This document shows positions 47,981-56,227 of a stretch of 64,000 nucleotides of DNA, piece by piece. How positions within the stretch are numbered: the first letter of the stretch is position 1; the number at the start of each line of letters is the position of its first letter. The notes beneath the pieces are model-generated. The model made no database searches, was not told where the DNA came from, and worked only from the letters and a program-made list of their open reading frames with translations. This DNA is from Smaragdicoccus niigatensis DSM 44881 = NBRC 103563 (GTDB lineage: Bacteria; Actinomycetota; Actinomycetes; Mycobacteriales; Mycobacteriaceae). A program made the position numbers and the translations under genes. The stretch is from contig NZ_AQXZ01000019.1 in NCBI RefSeq assembly GCF_000380645.1, forward strand, positions 1,020,761 through 1,084,760. The letters run 5' to 3'.

Positions 47981-49120
47981 ATGCCCCTGCTCGAAGTGCT
48001 GCCGATCCCGGCGGGGCCGGCGGTCGTCGACATCATGCCGAGGCTCGTGGACGCCATGGCTGGAACGGCGGCGGCCTTCTTGCCGGTTCCGGCCGACGAT
48101 CCACTGGAGACTGAGCGGCTGACCGCCACGCTGCGCCCGGGCCTGCAAATCGACTCTGAGGTCGCCCTTGTCGTCGCGACGTCCGGCACCACCGGTGTTC
48201 CCAAGGGCGCAATGCTCACCGCTGCGAATGTGCGAGCGAGCTCAACGGCCGCGCTGGATCGGCTCGGCGGTCCCGGCCAGTGGCTTCTCGCGCTTCCGGC
48301 GTTTCACATCGCCGGTCTCGGAGTCCTCTTTCGCAGCATCGTCGCCGAAACCGAACCTGTTGTCTTGGATGTGACGGACGGACTCTCCCCCGACGCTTTC
48401 GAGAAGGCGACGGCGCGGCTTGACGGCGGCCGAAAGTACACGTCGCTCGTGCCAAATCAGCTGCTCAAACTTCTTGACTCCGAGCCCGGGCGAAATGCCC
48501 TCATCAGCTACGACGCAGTGCTCGTCGGTGGAGCGGCGACGCCCGCACATGTCGTCCAACGTTGTGCAGAAGTCGGTGTCCGACTGGTCCGCAGCTACGG
48601 GATGAGCGAAACCTGCGGCGGCTGCGTCTACGACGGCAAGCCGCTCGACGGCACGCTGCTGCGCATCGACGACGGCCGAATCGTCATCGGCGGCCCGACC
48701 GTCGCGAAGGGCTACCGCGGACTGACGCACGAGGCGTTCTCAGAGCCCGGTTGGTTTCGCACTTCTGATCTCGGGGCGGTCGTCGACGGCACACTCGTCG
48801 TTCACGGACGCGCCGACGGTGCGATCACCTCCGGCGGGTTGACCGTTGTGCCCGAGGTCGTGGCCTCCGCAATTGCCGCGCATCCCGCGGTGCAGGACTG
48901 CGTGGTTGTCGGTCGAGCCGATGAGCGACTCGGCGAACGGGTCGCCGCTGTCGTCGTCGTTCGCGATGGGTTGGAAATCACACTCGACGACGTCCGTGCG
49001 CACGTCGCCGCAGCTCTCGGGCCATTTGCCGCCCCGCGCGAACTGCACGTTGTCGCCGCTTTGCCGATGCTGGCGTCGGGCAAGCCGGACCTCGCCGGGA
49101 TCCGCAAGATCGTCGGCTGA
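47981..49120 (+). CDS. menE: o-Succinylbenzoate-CoA ligase MenE
   Basis: 379 aa adenylate-forming enzyme that activates o-succinylbenzoate for MenB. P-loop VVATSGTTGVPKGAML, YGMSETCGGCVYDG (acyl-adenylate site), WFRTSDLG and the C-terminal catalytic lysine segment LPMLASGKPDLAGIRKIV. Shorter than Bacillus MenE, as usual in actinobacteria. Begins 9 bases after the DUF3349 stop; menA follows after 12 bases. Confidence 0.93.
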   Translation: MPLLEVLPIPAGPAVVDIMPRLVDAMAGTAAAFLPVPADDPLETERLTATLRPGLQIDSEVALVVATSGTTGVPKGAMLTAANVRASSTAALDRLGGPGQWLLALPAFHIAGLGVLFRSIVAETEPVVLDVTDGLSPDAFEKATARLDGGRKYTSLVPNQLLKLLDSEPGRNALISYDAVLVGGAATPAHVVQRCAEVGVRLVRSYGMSETCGGCVYDGKPLDGTLLRIDDGRIVIGGPTVAKGYRGLTHEAFSEPGWFRTSDLGAVVDGTLVVHGRADGAITSGGLTVVPEVVASAIAAHPAVQDCVVVGRADERLGERVAAVVVVRDGLEITLDDVRAHVAAALGPFAAPRELHVVAALPMLASGKPDLAGIRKIVG

Positions 49121-49132
49121 GAGGATGGCGGC

Positions 49133-50011
49133 GTGACCACTGCCGCGCAATGGATCGAAGGGGCGCGTCCCCGAACCCTGCCGAATGCGATCGCCCCCGT
49201 CATCGCGGGCACCGCATGCGCTGTCGAAGCCGGTGGCTGGTTGTGGTGGAAGGCGCTGCTGGCGCTCGTTCTGTCGGTGTCGTTGATCGTCGGCGTGAAC
49301 TACGCGAACGACTACTCCGACGGAATCCGCGGCACTGACGACGATCGCGTCGGACCGCAGCGTCTCGTCGGCGGCAAGCTCGCCACCCCGACGGCGGTCC
49401 GGAATGCCGCGTTCACCGCCCTCGGGATCGCGGCGGTTGCCGGAACTGTTCTGTCTCTTACGTCGGCGTGGTGGCTGCTGCTCGTCGGCGTGGGTTGCCT
49501 CGCCGGCGCTTGGTTTTACACGGGCGGCCGGAACCCCTACGGATACGCCGGATTCGGGGAGATCGCGGTCTTCGTGTTCTTCGGCCTGGTCGCGGTCCTC
49601 GGTACGCAGTTCGTCCAGGCGGGACGCGTTGACCTCGCCGGACTGGGTTGCGCGATCGCAGTCGGATGCTTCTCGAGCGCCGTGCTGGTCACCAACAACC
49701 TGCGCGACATCCCGACGGACACACTCTCTGGCAAGAACACGCTCGCGGTTCGTCTAGGCGACGCAGGCACCCGCCGACTGCACATGATCCTCATCGCGAC
49801 GCCGTTCGTCATCAGCGTTCTGCTGACGCTTTCGACGCCGTTCGCGCTCGCCGGACTGGTTGCGATCCCATTAGCCCTGCGGGCGAACGCGCCCGTACGC
49901 AATCGCGCCAATGGAATGGCACTACTCCCCTCGCTGCGCGACACCGGGCTCGCCATGTTGGCGTGGTCGATCCTCACCGGCGTCGCGTTCGTGGTGGCTG
50001 AGCTGTTCTAG
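49133..50011 (+). CDS. menA: 1,4-Dihydroxy-2-naphthoate polyprenyltransferase MenA
   Basis: 292 aa integral membrane UbiA-family prenyltransferase that attaches the GrcC1-made tail to the naphthoquinol ring. First Asp-rich motif [26 protein letters not shown] and second [22 protein letters not shown], with about eight membrane helices. Start GTG 49133 after GAGAGGA. Its stop overlaps that of the convergent membrane gene by 4 bases. Confidence 0.94.
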   Translation: MTTAAQWIEGARPRTLPNAIAPVIAGTACAVEAGGWLWWKALLALVLSVSLIVGVNYANDYSDGIRGTDDDRVGPQRLVGGKLATPTAVRNAAFTALGIAAVAGTVLSLTSAWWLLLVGVGCLAGAWFYTGGRNPYGYAGFGEIAVFVFFGLVAVLGTQFVQAGRVDLAGLGCAIAVGCFSSAVLVTNNLRDIPTDTLSGKNTLAVRLGDAGTRRLHMILIATPFVISVLLTLSTPFALAGLVAIPLALRANAPVRNRANGMALLPSLRDTGLAMLAWSILTGVAFVVAELF

Positions 50012-50397
50012 CCCCGCTCAGGTTCCGGCAGGAAGATTCCCAGCACCCAGTTGACGATCCAGATGACCAGTCCGGCCTTGATCGCGGTCCACAGCCCGTC
50101 GACGTGAAGTCCGTAGCCGCTGAACTCGCTCAGCCACGACGTCAACAGCACCATCAGGCCGTTCACCACGAGGAGGAACAGCCCGAGCGTGAGGATGATG
50201 AACGGCAGCGAAAAGAAGCTCACGAGAGGCTTCACCAGCGCGTTGACGATGGTGAACACCAGCGCGATTCCCATGAACACCAGAACCACCGTGAGGCTGT
50301 CACGAGGCTCGGGCATCGTCACCTCGACACCGCTGACCCACCGCGAAGCAAGCCAGATCGCGACCGCGTTGCTCGCCAGCACCAGAAGAAGCGTCAT
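50008..50397 (-). CDS. Phage-holin-superfamily-IV-like (Mycobact_4TM) membrane protein
   Basis: 129 aa with four predicted helices: [59 protein letters not shown] and [16 protein letters not shown]. The [23 protein letters not shown] core marks the small four-helix membrane family often annotated as phage holin superfamily IV in actinobacteria; no phage genes are nearby. Start chosen at ATG 50397 because the open frame upstream is Arg-rich. Confidence 0.78.
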   Translation of the reverse strand: MTLLLVLASNAVAIWLASRWVSGVEVTMPEPRDSLTVVLVFMGIALVFTIVNALVKPLVSFFSLPFIILTLGLFLLVVNGLMVLLTSWLSEFSGYGLHVDGLWTAIKAGLVIWIVNWVLGIFLPEPERG

Positions 50398-50416
50398 ACG
50401 CCCATGGTGACAGATA

Positions 50417-50959
50417 TCAGGCCGCGCGCGAGGTGAGAGCCTCCACACGCTGACGAAGAACAGCAATCGGTATATGCGCCTCGATCATTGTGGTCACCTT
50501 GGCATTTGGCGCTCTCAAGATCCCCAGCAACAAATGCTCCACGCCGATCTCATGCGACTTCAAGCGGATGGCCTCACGGAGTGAGAGTTCGAGCGTTTTC
50601 TTGCCGTCACTGGTGACGCGCGAGCGCGGCTTACCGAACCACGATCGACTGCGCGGCGGCTCCCGGTCGAGCGCCCCTTCCCCGAATGTCGACTCGAGTG
50701 ATCGGCGCACGGCATCGAGGTCGATTCCGATGGATCTCAGCGCCTCGGCATCGACATCGCCGAGAGGACCTTCGTCGGCGCGCAACTCGCCCCGCACATC
50801 GTCGGCGGTGATGCCGACTTCGGAGAGAAGGTCCCGCAATGGACCATCCGCATGCTGGACCACACCGAGAAACAGGTGCTCGACGTCGATCGACTGCTTC
50901 GTCTGCGCGAGGGCGGACCGCACGACGGCCCGTGCCGACGTGGTGAATCGCTCAAACAT
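50417..50959 (-). CDS. Clp N-terminal-domain protein (ClpC-N-like, no ATPase)
   Basis: 180 aa carrying the two Clp-N repeats only: MFERFTTSARAVVRSALAQTKQSIDVEHLFLGVVQHADGP and, in the second half, LREAIRLKSHEIGVEHLLLGILRAPNAK. No Walker motifs, so it is a stand-alone substrate- or adaptor-binding module related to ClpC rather than an unfoldase. Start ATG 50959 overlaps the upstream HTH gene by 8 bases. The pair is a recurrent actinobacterial module, presumably tied to stress or Clp proteolysis; mechanism unknown. Confidence 0.85.
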   Translation of the reverse strand: MFERFTTSARAVVRSALAQTKQSIDVEHLFLGVVQHADGPLRDLLSEVGITADDVRGELRADEGPLGDVDAEALRSIGIDLDAVRRSLESTFGEGALDREPPRSRSWFGKPRSRVTSDGKKTLELSLREAIRLKSHEIGVEHLLLGILRAPNAKVTTMIEAHIPIAVLRQRVEALTSRAA

Positions 50960-51179
50960 GCTGGGACCTTTCTGCTCGTTGGTACTTCTGATGAACGGCC
51001 TGCCGGCTGACTTCGAGGGCGTCCGCGATCGCCTGCCAGGACCAGCCCTGGCTTCTCGCGTTGCGAACCTGGATCGCTTCGAGCCGTTCGAGAAGGCGGC
51101 GAAGGGCAAGGACGGCCCGCAGTCCGACACTCGGATCCGCGCTGCCGGCTGCCGCCGCCAAGGTCGTGGCTTCACTCAT
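50952..51179 (-). CDS. Small helix-turn-helix regulator linked to Clp-N protein
   Basis: 75 aa. N-terminal helix rich in Leu and Arg (VGLRAVLALRRLLERLEAIQVRNARSQG) followed by a helix-turn-helix, WSWQAIADALEVSRQAVHQKYQRA, in which AIADALEVSRQAVHQK is the recognition unit. ATG 51179 lies 7 bases after a TACATT -10 box, so the mRNA appears leaderless. Its promoter is embedded in inverted TTGACA half-sites, which suggests self-control. Overlaps the Clp-N gene. Confidence 0.85.
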   Translation of the reverse strand: MSEATTLAAAAGSADPSVGLRAVLALRRLLERLEAIQVRNARSQGWSWQAIADALEVSRQAVHQKYQRAERSQHV

Positions 51180-51182
51180 GAC

Positions 51183-51226
51183 GTCAATGTATGTTGACAG
51201 TCCGAGCGTGTCAACAAAAATTGACA
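51183..51226 (-). promoter_or_regulatory. Promoter with embedded TTGACA operator array for the HTH/Clp-N operon
   Basis: Minus-strand promoter: TTGACA (51209-51214), 17-base spacer, TACATT (51186-51191), predicting a start at the A of ATG 51179. Half-sites of the same word occur in alternating orientation: GTCAA 51183-51187, GTTGACA 51193-51199, TGTCAAC 51209-51215 and TTGACA 51221-51226. GTTGACA/TGTCAAC form a perfect 7-bp dyad across the -35 and spacer. Confidence 0.75.
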
Positions 51227-51237
51227 AACCCAGGGAT

Positions 51238-52320
51238 TTACTCGGGCCAGACGCCCGATCGGGCGAATTCGTCGAGGGTCGCCTGCGGGCCACGGAGATC
51301 GAGCCCTTGAGCATCAACCCAGTCGTCACTGAAGTACGTGTCCGCGTAGCGATCACCGCCGTCGCACAGCAGCGTCACGATGCTTGCCCGAACACCCGCG
51401 CGTACGTATTGCGCCACCAGGCCGAACGCGCCCCACATGTTCGTGCCGGTGGACCCGCCGACCCGACGACCGATGACCTCGCTGACCCGCCGCGCGGTCG
51501 CCACCGACGCCGCATCCGGAACCTGGATCATGCGGTCCACGGACGTCGGAATGAAGCTCGGCTCGACGCGCGGCCGCCCAATACCCTCGATGCGCGATGC
51601 CCCGCCCGTTGCTTGCGGGTCCGAATTCGCGAATCCCGGATAGAAGGCCGAGTTCTCCGGGTCCACCACGGCCAAGCGCGTGGCGTGGCGTCGATAGCGG
51701 ATATAGCGCCCGATCGTCGCGCTCGTGCCACCAGTGCCGGCACCCACGACAACCCACGCCGGAACGGGATGCTCTTCCTTCATCATCTGCTGGTAGATCG
51801 ACTCAGCGATGTTGTTGTTGCCTCGCCAGTCGGTCGCCCGCTCAGCGTGAGTGAACTGGTCCATGTAGTGGCCGTTCAACTCACGCGCCAACCGGGCCGC
51901 CTCCGAGTACATCTGGTCCGGTTCGGTGACGAAGTGACAGCGGCCGCCCTGGGATTCGATCAACGCCACCTTCTGCGGCGACGTGCTCGCCGGCATGACC
52001 GCGATGAACGCGAGGCCCAGCAATTGAGCGAAATACGCCTCACTGACGGCAGTCGAGCCGGACGACGCCTCGACAATCGTGGTCGATTCGTCGATCCAGC
52101 CATTGCACAGTCCGTACAAGAACAGCGAACGGGCCAGCCGGTGCTTGAGGCTGCCCGTGATGTGGGTGGATTCGTCCTTCAGATAGAGCTGGACACCCCA
52201 CGCCACCGGCAAGGGGTAACGGATCAGATGGGTGTCGGCGCTGCGTTGCGCGTCAGCATCGATCAACCGGATCGCATTGGTGATCCAGTCGCGCGAGAGG
52301 CTTCGGTCGCAAACGGTCAA
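51238..52320 (-). CDS. cds1: PLP-dependent cysteine synthase-family protein, Cds1-like cysteine desulfhydrase
   Basis: 360 aa fold-type II PLP enzyme. Schiff-base lysine in [25 protein letters not shown], substrate loop [20 protein letters not shown], and phosphate-binding [15 protein letters not shown]. The [15 protein letters not shown] and NGWI segments resemble M. tuberculosis Cds1, reported to convert cysteine to H2S, pyruvate and ammonia. Start is TTG 52320, overlapping the DUF4229 stop (TTGA), and is the only in-frame choice that keeps the conserved N-terminus. Cysteine synthase activity cannot be excluded. Confidence 0.8.
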   Translation of the reverse strand: MTVCDRSLSRDWITNAIRLIDADAQRSADTHLIRYPLPVAWGVQLYLKDESTHITGSLKHRLARSLFLYGLCNGWIDESTTIVEASSGSTAVSEAYFAQLLGLAFIAVMPASTSPQKVALIESQGGRCHFVTEPDQMYSEAARLARELNGHYMDQFTHAERATDWRGNNNIAESIYQQMMKEEHPVPAWVVVGAGTGGTSATIGRYIRYRRHATRLAVVDPENSAFYPGFANSDPQATGGASRIEGIGRPRVEPSFIPTSVDRMIQVPDAASVATARRVSEVIGRRVGGSTGTNMWGAFGLVAQYVRAGVRASIVTLLCDGGDRYADTYFSDDWVDAQGLDLRGPQATLDEFARSGVWPE

Positions 52321-52607
52321 TCGTTGCCGCCGGAGAGCCGTGCCCGCAGGTCCTGCTTCTGCGTGCGGCGCGCTTCATCGACTTCGGCGATCCGCTCGTT
52401 GATCCGGCGGCGCAGCGGGGCGAACAGAACCATCGACAGTGGCAGTGCGATCACCACAGCGAACAGCGCTGCAACGAGAAGCGGAATCTCAATCGTCACT
52501 TTGCCGATGGCCACGATCGCGGCCGTCAGCACCACGACAACCCCCAACCGCAGCAGGCTGAAAACCGCCAAGTCGCGGACCAGACCACTCTTGGATGCGT
52601 TCGTCAT
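52317..52607 (-). CDS. DUF4229 membrane protein
   Basis: 96 aa with two adjacent membrane helices (about residues 12-34 [22 protein letters not shown], and 41-64 [21 protein letters not shown]) then a basic, amphipathic tail [26 protein letters not shown]. This is the DUF4229 layout, often encoded near ccs and men genes in actinobacteria. Function unknown. Translationally coupled to the Cds1-like gene. Confidence 0.8.
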   Translation of the reverse strand: MTNASKSGLVRDLAVFSLLRLGVVVVLTAAIVAIGKVTIEIPLLVAALFAVVIALPLSMVLFAPLRRRINERIAEVDEARRTQKQDLRARLSGGND

Positions 52608-52775
52608 GCAACAACGATATCCGCTGAGTGGCGCCTGAGAAGATCGCGGGGCCCATGTCCAGTCTGAGGCTTTTGTCTATTACCTCCCCTTTACCAACTT
52701 TAGAAGGTTCGAGTACCCGGGGGTCGAGGTGTCACCATTGCTCGCATTCGGGAGAAATTCGACAGGAGAGATCAG

Positions 52776-52985
52776 ATGACTGCAATCCTTATGGGCGCAC
52801 CAGACAAACTCCTGACCCCAGGACAGGTCGCCGCGCTGTTTCACGTAGACCCCAAGACGGTCACTCGTTGGGCCCACGCCGGCCGCCTTGGCTCCGTACG
52901 CACACCCGGTGGGCACCGCCGTTTCCGCGAGGCTGAAGTCATGACTCTGCTCGCCTCGCTGACCACCGAGGCGACGCGGCCATAG
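52776..52985 (+). CDS. bldC: Developmental regulator BldC
   Basis: 69 aa MerR-like winged helix DNA-binding protein without effector domain. LLTPGQVAALFHVDPKTVTRWAHAGRLGSVRTPGGHRRFREAEV is nearly the BldC consensus of Streptomyces, where it binds direct repeats and delays sporulation; homologues are universal in mycolic-acid actinomycetes. ACAGGAGAG precedes ATG 52776. The 168 bases upstream hold its promoter; no dyad stood out. Confidence 0.92.
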   Translation: MTAILMGAPDKLLTPGQVAALFHVDPKTVTRWAHAGRLGSVRTPGGHRRFREAEVMTLLASLTTEATRP

Positions 52986-53044
52986 GACATATACCCAAAG
53001 GGACAAAACCGGCTAACCTCAAATCGAGGAGGTGAGCGTCCCCC

Positions 53045-53227
53045 ATGATGCAACTGTTGGCGGTCATCGGACTCATCACAGTGGTCGTGCTGATGTGGAA
53101 AGCGTTCGGTCCACAGCCTGGTGAGCGCACGAATGTCGGAGTCCGGGGCCCGGACGACGATCCCGAGTTCCTCTGGCGACTCAAGCGTGATGTGCAAAAA
53201 CACCACGACGAGGACAAGCCCGAGTAA
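53045..53227 (+). CDS. Small single-helix membrane protein
   Basis: 60 aa: N-terminal membrane helix QLLAVIGLITVVVLMWKAFG, then a polar tail GPDDDPEFLWRLKRDVQKHHDED. GAGGAGG lies about 10 bases before ATG 53045. No family recognised; conserved-looking short membrane proteins are common after bldC in actinobacteria. Confidence 0.65.
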   Translation: MMQLLAVIGLITVVVLMWKAFGPQPGERTNVGVRGPDDDPEFLWRLKRDVQKHHDEDKPE

Positions 53228-53242
53228 CCCGGGATCGAGTGA

Positions 53243-53968
53243 CTAAGCCGCCGTCCAGTCGGCGATCCGCTCGAACATGACGCCGGTCAGGATGACCAGA
53301 CTGATTGACTCTCCGTTCGGAACGTCGAACTGGATCGTTCCGCGTACCTTTTCGCCTGCCTTCGCGTCGGTGTAGGTCAAGTCGTCGTCAGCGCCATTAA
53401 AGAAGTCCGGACTCAACGTCGTGCCACTTGCCGACCGCGCCGAGAAATACAGCGGGTTGACGTGCCACGTGCCGGAGATGACCTCGATCTCGACCGAGAT
53501 CTGCATCATCGTGCCGTGGGGCTTCACATAATCCGCGGGCTGACCAGACTGCAGATCCTTCACCGTGATGATGGCCGTTCCGTCATCAGTCGTGACCTTG
53601 ATGCGGTCGCCGATCTTCGCCTTGCCGAGCGCATCAGTGCCGGTCAGCACGGCCGAGCTGCTGGCGTTCGCCACCGGCTCGTTGCTCTTCGACGGTGCGA
53701 ACACGAGCACCAGGACCACGAGCAGAACAAAAACGCCGACCACCGAGAGCGCGATGTTGCGATTCTTGTTCGACTTGGGCGGTCGCGGCGCCGGGTAGTA
53801 GGTCGGGGCGGCGAACTGCAGTTGCGGCTGGTGGCCGCCCCAGGGCTGACCCTGCTGCGGCGCTCCCCACGACGGCTGCGGCGGCGGGTAGTGGCCAGTA
53901 GGCGGAGCCTGGTTCGGCCAGTGCTGCGGCGGCGGGAACTGCTGGTTGGGACCATACGGGTAGGACAT
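53243..53968 (-). CDS. Proline/glutamine-rich membrane-anchored protein with DUF4352/MPT63-like domain
   Basis: 241 aa. Cytoplasmic N-terminal tail of about 68 residues rich in Pro, Gln, Tyr and Gly, one membrane helix (IALSVVGVFVLLVVLVLVFA, about 72-91), then an extracytoplasmic beta-sandwich: KIGDRIKVTTDDGTAIITVKDL, HGTMMQISVEIEVISGTWHVNPLYFSA, KVRGTIQFDVPNGESISLVIL. The pattern fits the DUF4352/MPT63 immunoglobulin-like superfamily. Function unknown. A smaller protein with a similar Pro-rich start is encoded next on the same strand. Confidence 0.72.
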   Translation of the reverse strand: MSYPYGPNQQFPPPQHWPNQAPPTGHYPPPQPSWGAPQQGQPWGGHQPQLQFAAPTYYPAPRPPKSNKNRNIALSVVGVFVLLVVLVLVFAPSKSNEPVANASSSAVLTGTDALGKAKIGDRIKVTTDDGTAIITVKDLQSGQPADYVKPHGTMMQISVEIEVISGTWHVNPLYFSARSASGTTLSPDFFNGADDDLTYTDAKAGEKVRGTIQFDVPNGESISLVILTGVMFERIADWTAA

Positions 53969-54060
53969 CAGACGCTAATTCCTCAAAAAGACGAAGGTTC
54001 GTCACCCGTATCTGAATAGGACCATTCGGGCGTTAACGACGACCCGTTCATGTCCGTCGT

Positions 54061-54381
54061 TCAGCGGACACCCGCGATGTACCCAGGCGCGCCTGCCTGC
54101 TGCGGTTGGACCGACATCGTTTCACTGCCGGGCTCCAGTCCACGCGAGCCGTCGAACGTCGTCGAGATCGCGACCGAACCGAGGATGAACAGCAACCAGA
54201 TTGCCAGCGTGACAACGATGTTGACGGCGAGGTTCGGTAGCCGAACAACAGGCGGAAAGTCCGGTTGCGGCAGGTACCGAGGCGGCTGCGAGACGACTGG
54301 AGCCGGTGGCGGCGGATAGTTCCACTGCTGGAACGATGGCCGCGGGTACTGCTGGTACTGCGGGCCGAACGGGGACGACAT
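54061..54381 (-). CDS. Small proline-rich single-pass membrane protein
   Basis: 106 aa: cytoplasmic Pro/Gln/Tyr-rich N-terminus (SSPFGPQYQQYPRPSFQQW), one membrane helix (LAVNIVVTLAIWLLFILGSVA), short outer tail. ATG 54381 chosen because it gives the same MS.P.GP.. opening as the neighbouring DUF4352-like protein; ATG 54417 is in frame upstream. No known family. Probably related by duplication of the N-terminal module. Confidence 0.6.
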   Translation of the reverse strand: MSSPFGPQYQQYPRPSFQQWNYPPPPAPVVSQPPRYLPQPDFPPVVRLPNLAVNIVVTLAIWLLFILGSVAISTTFDGSRGLEPGSETMSVQPQQAGAPGYIAGVR

Positions 54382-54564
54382 GGGGAGACAATCTGCTAGC
54401 GGGTGCTTCAACTCCAATATCGGTTGTGCACAGCTATTGGTTAGCGGGTTGTGATGGTTGTCCGCTGATCGACCGACGCTCGCAGCTCATGTGCGACCGC
54501 GCCACCCAACGGGAGTGGGGCAAACTACACCCAGGGTGGCTTTCCCCTGGTAATCGCCCGACAG

Positions 54565-54852
54565 ATGCTTGGATCTATGCAAGACATGCGACCAAGTGCA
54601 GTAGCGAGGTGGAAGAAGTTCCGGCGCGCTGGCTGGACCGGGTTCACCTTCATCTACGGACTGCTGTATGCGCTCGTCGCGGCCGCAGCCGCCGGCGTCG
54701 TGTTGGCCATCGCTGGGGACTTCGACTGGCTCACGGCCACCTTCACCTTCATCTTCATGGTTCCCATCGGCCTCTATTTTGGAAATCGGACCTGGTATCG
54801 GTACGAGGCGGCGTACGTGCAGGCGGTGGGCTATGAGAACGCTGGACAGTGA
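54565..54852 (+). CDS. Small two-helix membrane protein
   Basis: 95 aa: basic start RWKKFRRAGWTGF, helices FIYGLLYALVAAAAAGVVLAI and ATFTFIFMVPIGLYFG, then a short tail. Three in-frame ATGs (54565, 54577, 54586) are possible; none has a clear ribosome site. No family recognised. The following gene overlaps its end by 20 bases. Confidence 0.6.
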   Translation: MLGSMQDMRPSAVARWKKFRRAGWTGFTFIYGLLYALVAAAAAGVVLAIAGDFDWLTATFTFIFMVPIGLYFGNRTWYRYEAAYVQAVGYENAGQ

Positions 54853-55243
54853 GAGCATCGTGGTGGGCATCAACGAGTTATCGGGTATCGCGCGTCGCGA
54901 AGTCACACAATTAGGTATGGGAGCTATGCCACCCGGCGCATGGCCAGTGATCCTCTTCGGCGTCGTATTCTGGGGTCTATTTTTCTTCGCGATCGTGCGG
55001 GCGCGCAAGCGTCGCCGCCGAGAGGCGCAGGCTCGTTGGGAGTGGGAAGAGCGCCAAGGGAAACCAACCGTTAGATCCCAGCGACTAGACCATCTGCCGC
55101 CTCGGCAATGCGATGCGGACGATGCCGAACTGGCGGAACTAGCCGAAACAGCGGACTTTGAGCAGGCCCAAAGAGAAGTTAACCGGCAGCCGCCCCGCAA
55201 CGAGGGTGGCAGCGGCTACTTCGGCCCGGGCGGTCCCTTCTGA
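54833..55243 (+). CDS. Hypothetical protein with one membrane helix and basic/acidic tail
   Basis: 136 aa. Short N-terminus, membrane helix AWPVILFGVVFWGLFFFAIV, basic stop-transfer RARKRRRREAQARWEWEERQG, then an acidic Ala/Glu segment (DADDAELAELAETADFEQAQREV) and a Gly-rich end. ATG 54833 overlaps the previous gene; GTG 54860 is another candidate. Not assigned to a family. Convergent with ccsB. Confidence 0.6.
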   Translation: MRTLDSESIVVGINELSGIARREVTQLGMGAMPPGAWPVILFGVVFWGLFFFAIVRARKRRRREAQARWEWEERQGKPTVRSQRLDHLPPRQCDADDAELAELAETADFEQAQREVNRQPPRNEGGSGYFGPGGPF

Positions 55244-55269
55244 CAGAGCGCGTGGAGCGACACGTGCTA

Positions 55270-56214
55270 CTAGCTCAACCCGGCGTACGAGTGCAGACCA
55301 CTCACCACCATGTTGATGATGAACAGGTTGAACATCATCCCGACGAAGCCGGCGACGTTGATCCAGGCCGCCTTCGTGTCCCGCCAACCGGACGTCGCGC
55401 GAGCGTGCAAGTACGCCGCGTAGACGACCCACGTGATGAACGAAACCGTCTCCTTGGGGTCCCATCCCCAGAACCGGCCCCACGCGGCTTCGGCCCAGAT
55501 CGCGCCGAGGATGACGCCAGCGCCGAAGATCGGGAATCCGATGATGCTGGTTCGGTAGGCCAACCGGTCGAGCGTCTCCGCGTCCGGCAGGCGGCGGGTG
55601 ATCGCTTCGATGCCCTTGCGGTCCGCATGGGTACGCAGCAGGAACAGCAGGCTGCAGACGCCCGCGACCATGAAGACACCGGCACCCGTGCTGACGACGG
55701 TCACGTGAATCGGCAGCCAATATGAGCGCAGAGCCGGCACCACCGGCGCCGCATCCGCGTACAAGATCGTGCCCGCGAGGAACATCAGGATGACGACCGG
55801 GACCAGCAGGAACGCCCACATCTGACGGTACTTCTCACCGCGCAGGAAGATCATTCCGACGACCATCGCCGCGGCGCACGCCATCGTGACGAACTCGTAC
55901 ATGTTGCCGAGCGGGAAGCGGTGGGTGGCGAAACCGCGAAGAACTATGGCCCCGACGTGGGCACCGATTCCGACGACGAGGACCGACGCACCCATGTTGC
56001 CTAGACGCTCACCAAGCGGCTTCTTCGGAACGGTCTCGATGCGACCTGGCCCCGTCGGCGCACCGACAGTCACGAGCGTTCGCTCAGTGGCCTTCGTACG
56101 GGTGAGCGCAAAGTTGGCCACGAACAAGAAGAGTGCGAGCACGTATACGGCGAAGGCCGACTGGAATGCCAGGTTCGCGTATCCAGCCAGTGACTCGTTG
56201 ACGTTCTCCGTCAC
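55270..56214 (-). CDS. ccsB: Cytochrome c biogenesis protein CcsB (CcsA/ResC)
   Basis: 314 aa integral membrane heme-handling subunit of the system II cytochrome c synthase. The tryptophan-rich WGRFWGWDPKETVSFITWVVYAAYLHAR motif and flanking His residues bind heme for ligation on the outer side. About eight helices. Start GTG 56214 after GGAGGA, 13 bases past resB. Last gene of the hemL-ccs run. Confidence 0.94.
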   Translation of the reverse strand: MTENVNESLAGYANLAFQSAFAVYVLALFLFVANFALTRTKATERTLVTVGAPTGPGRIETVPKKPLGERLGNMGASVLVVGIGAHVGAIVLRGFATHRFPLGNMYEFVTMACAAAMVVGMIFLRGEKYRQMWAFLLVPVVILMFLAGTILYADAAPVVPALRSYWLPIHVTVVSTGAGVFMVAGVCSLLFLLRTHADRKGIEAITRRLPDAETLDRLAYRTSIIGFPIFGAGVILGAIWAEAAWGRFWGWDPKETVSFITWVVYAAYLHARATSGWRDTKAAWINVAGFVGMMFNLFIINMVVSGLHSYAGLS

Positions 56215-56227
56215 CTGATCCTCCGTC

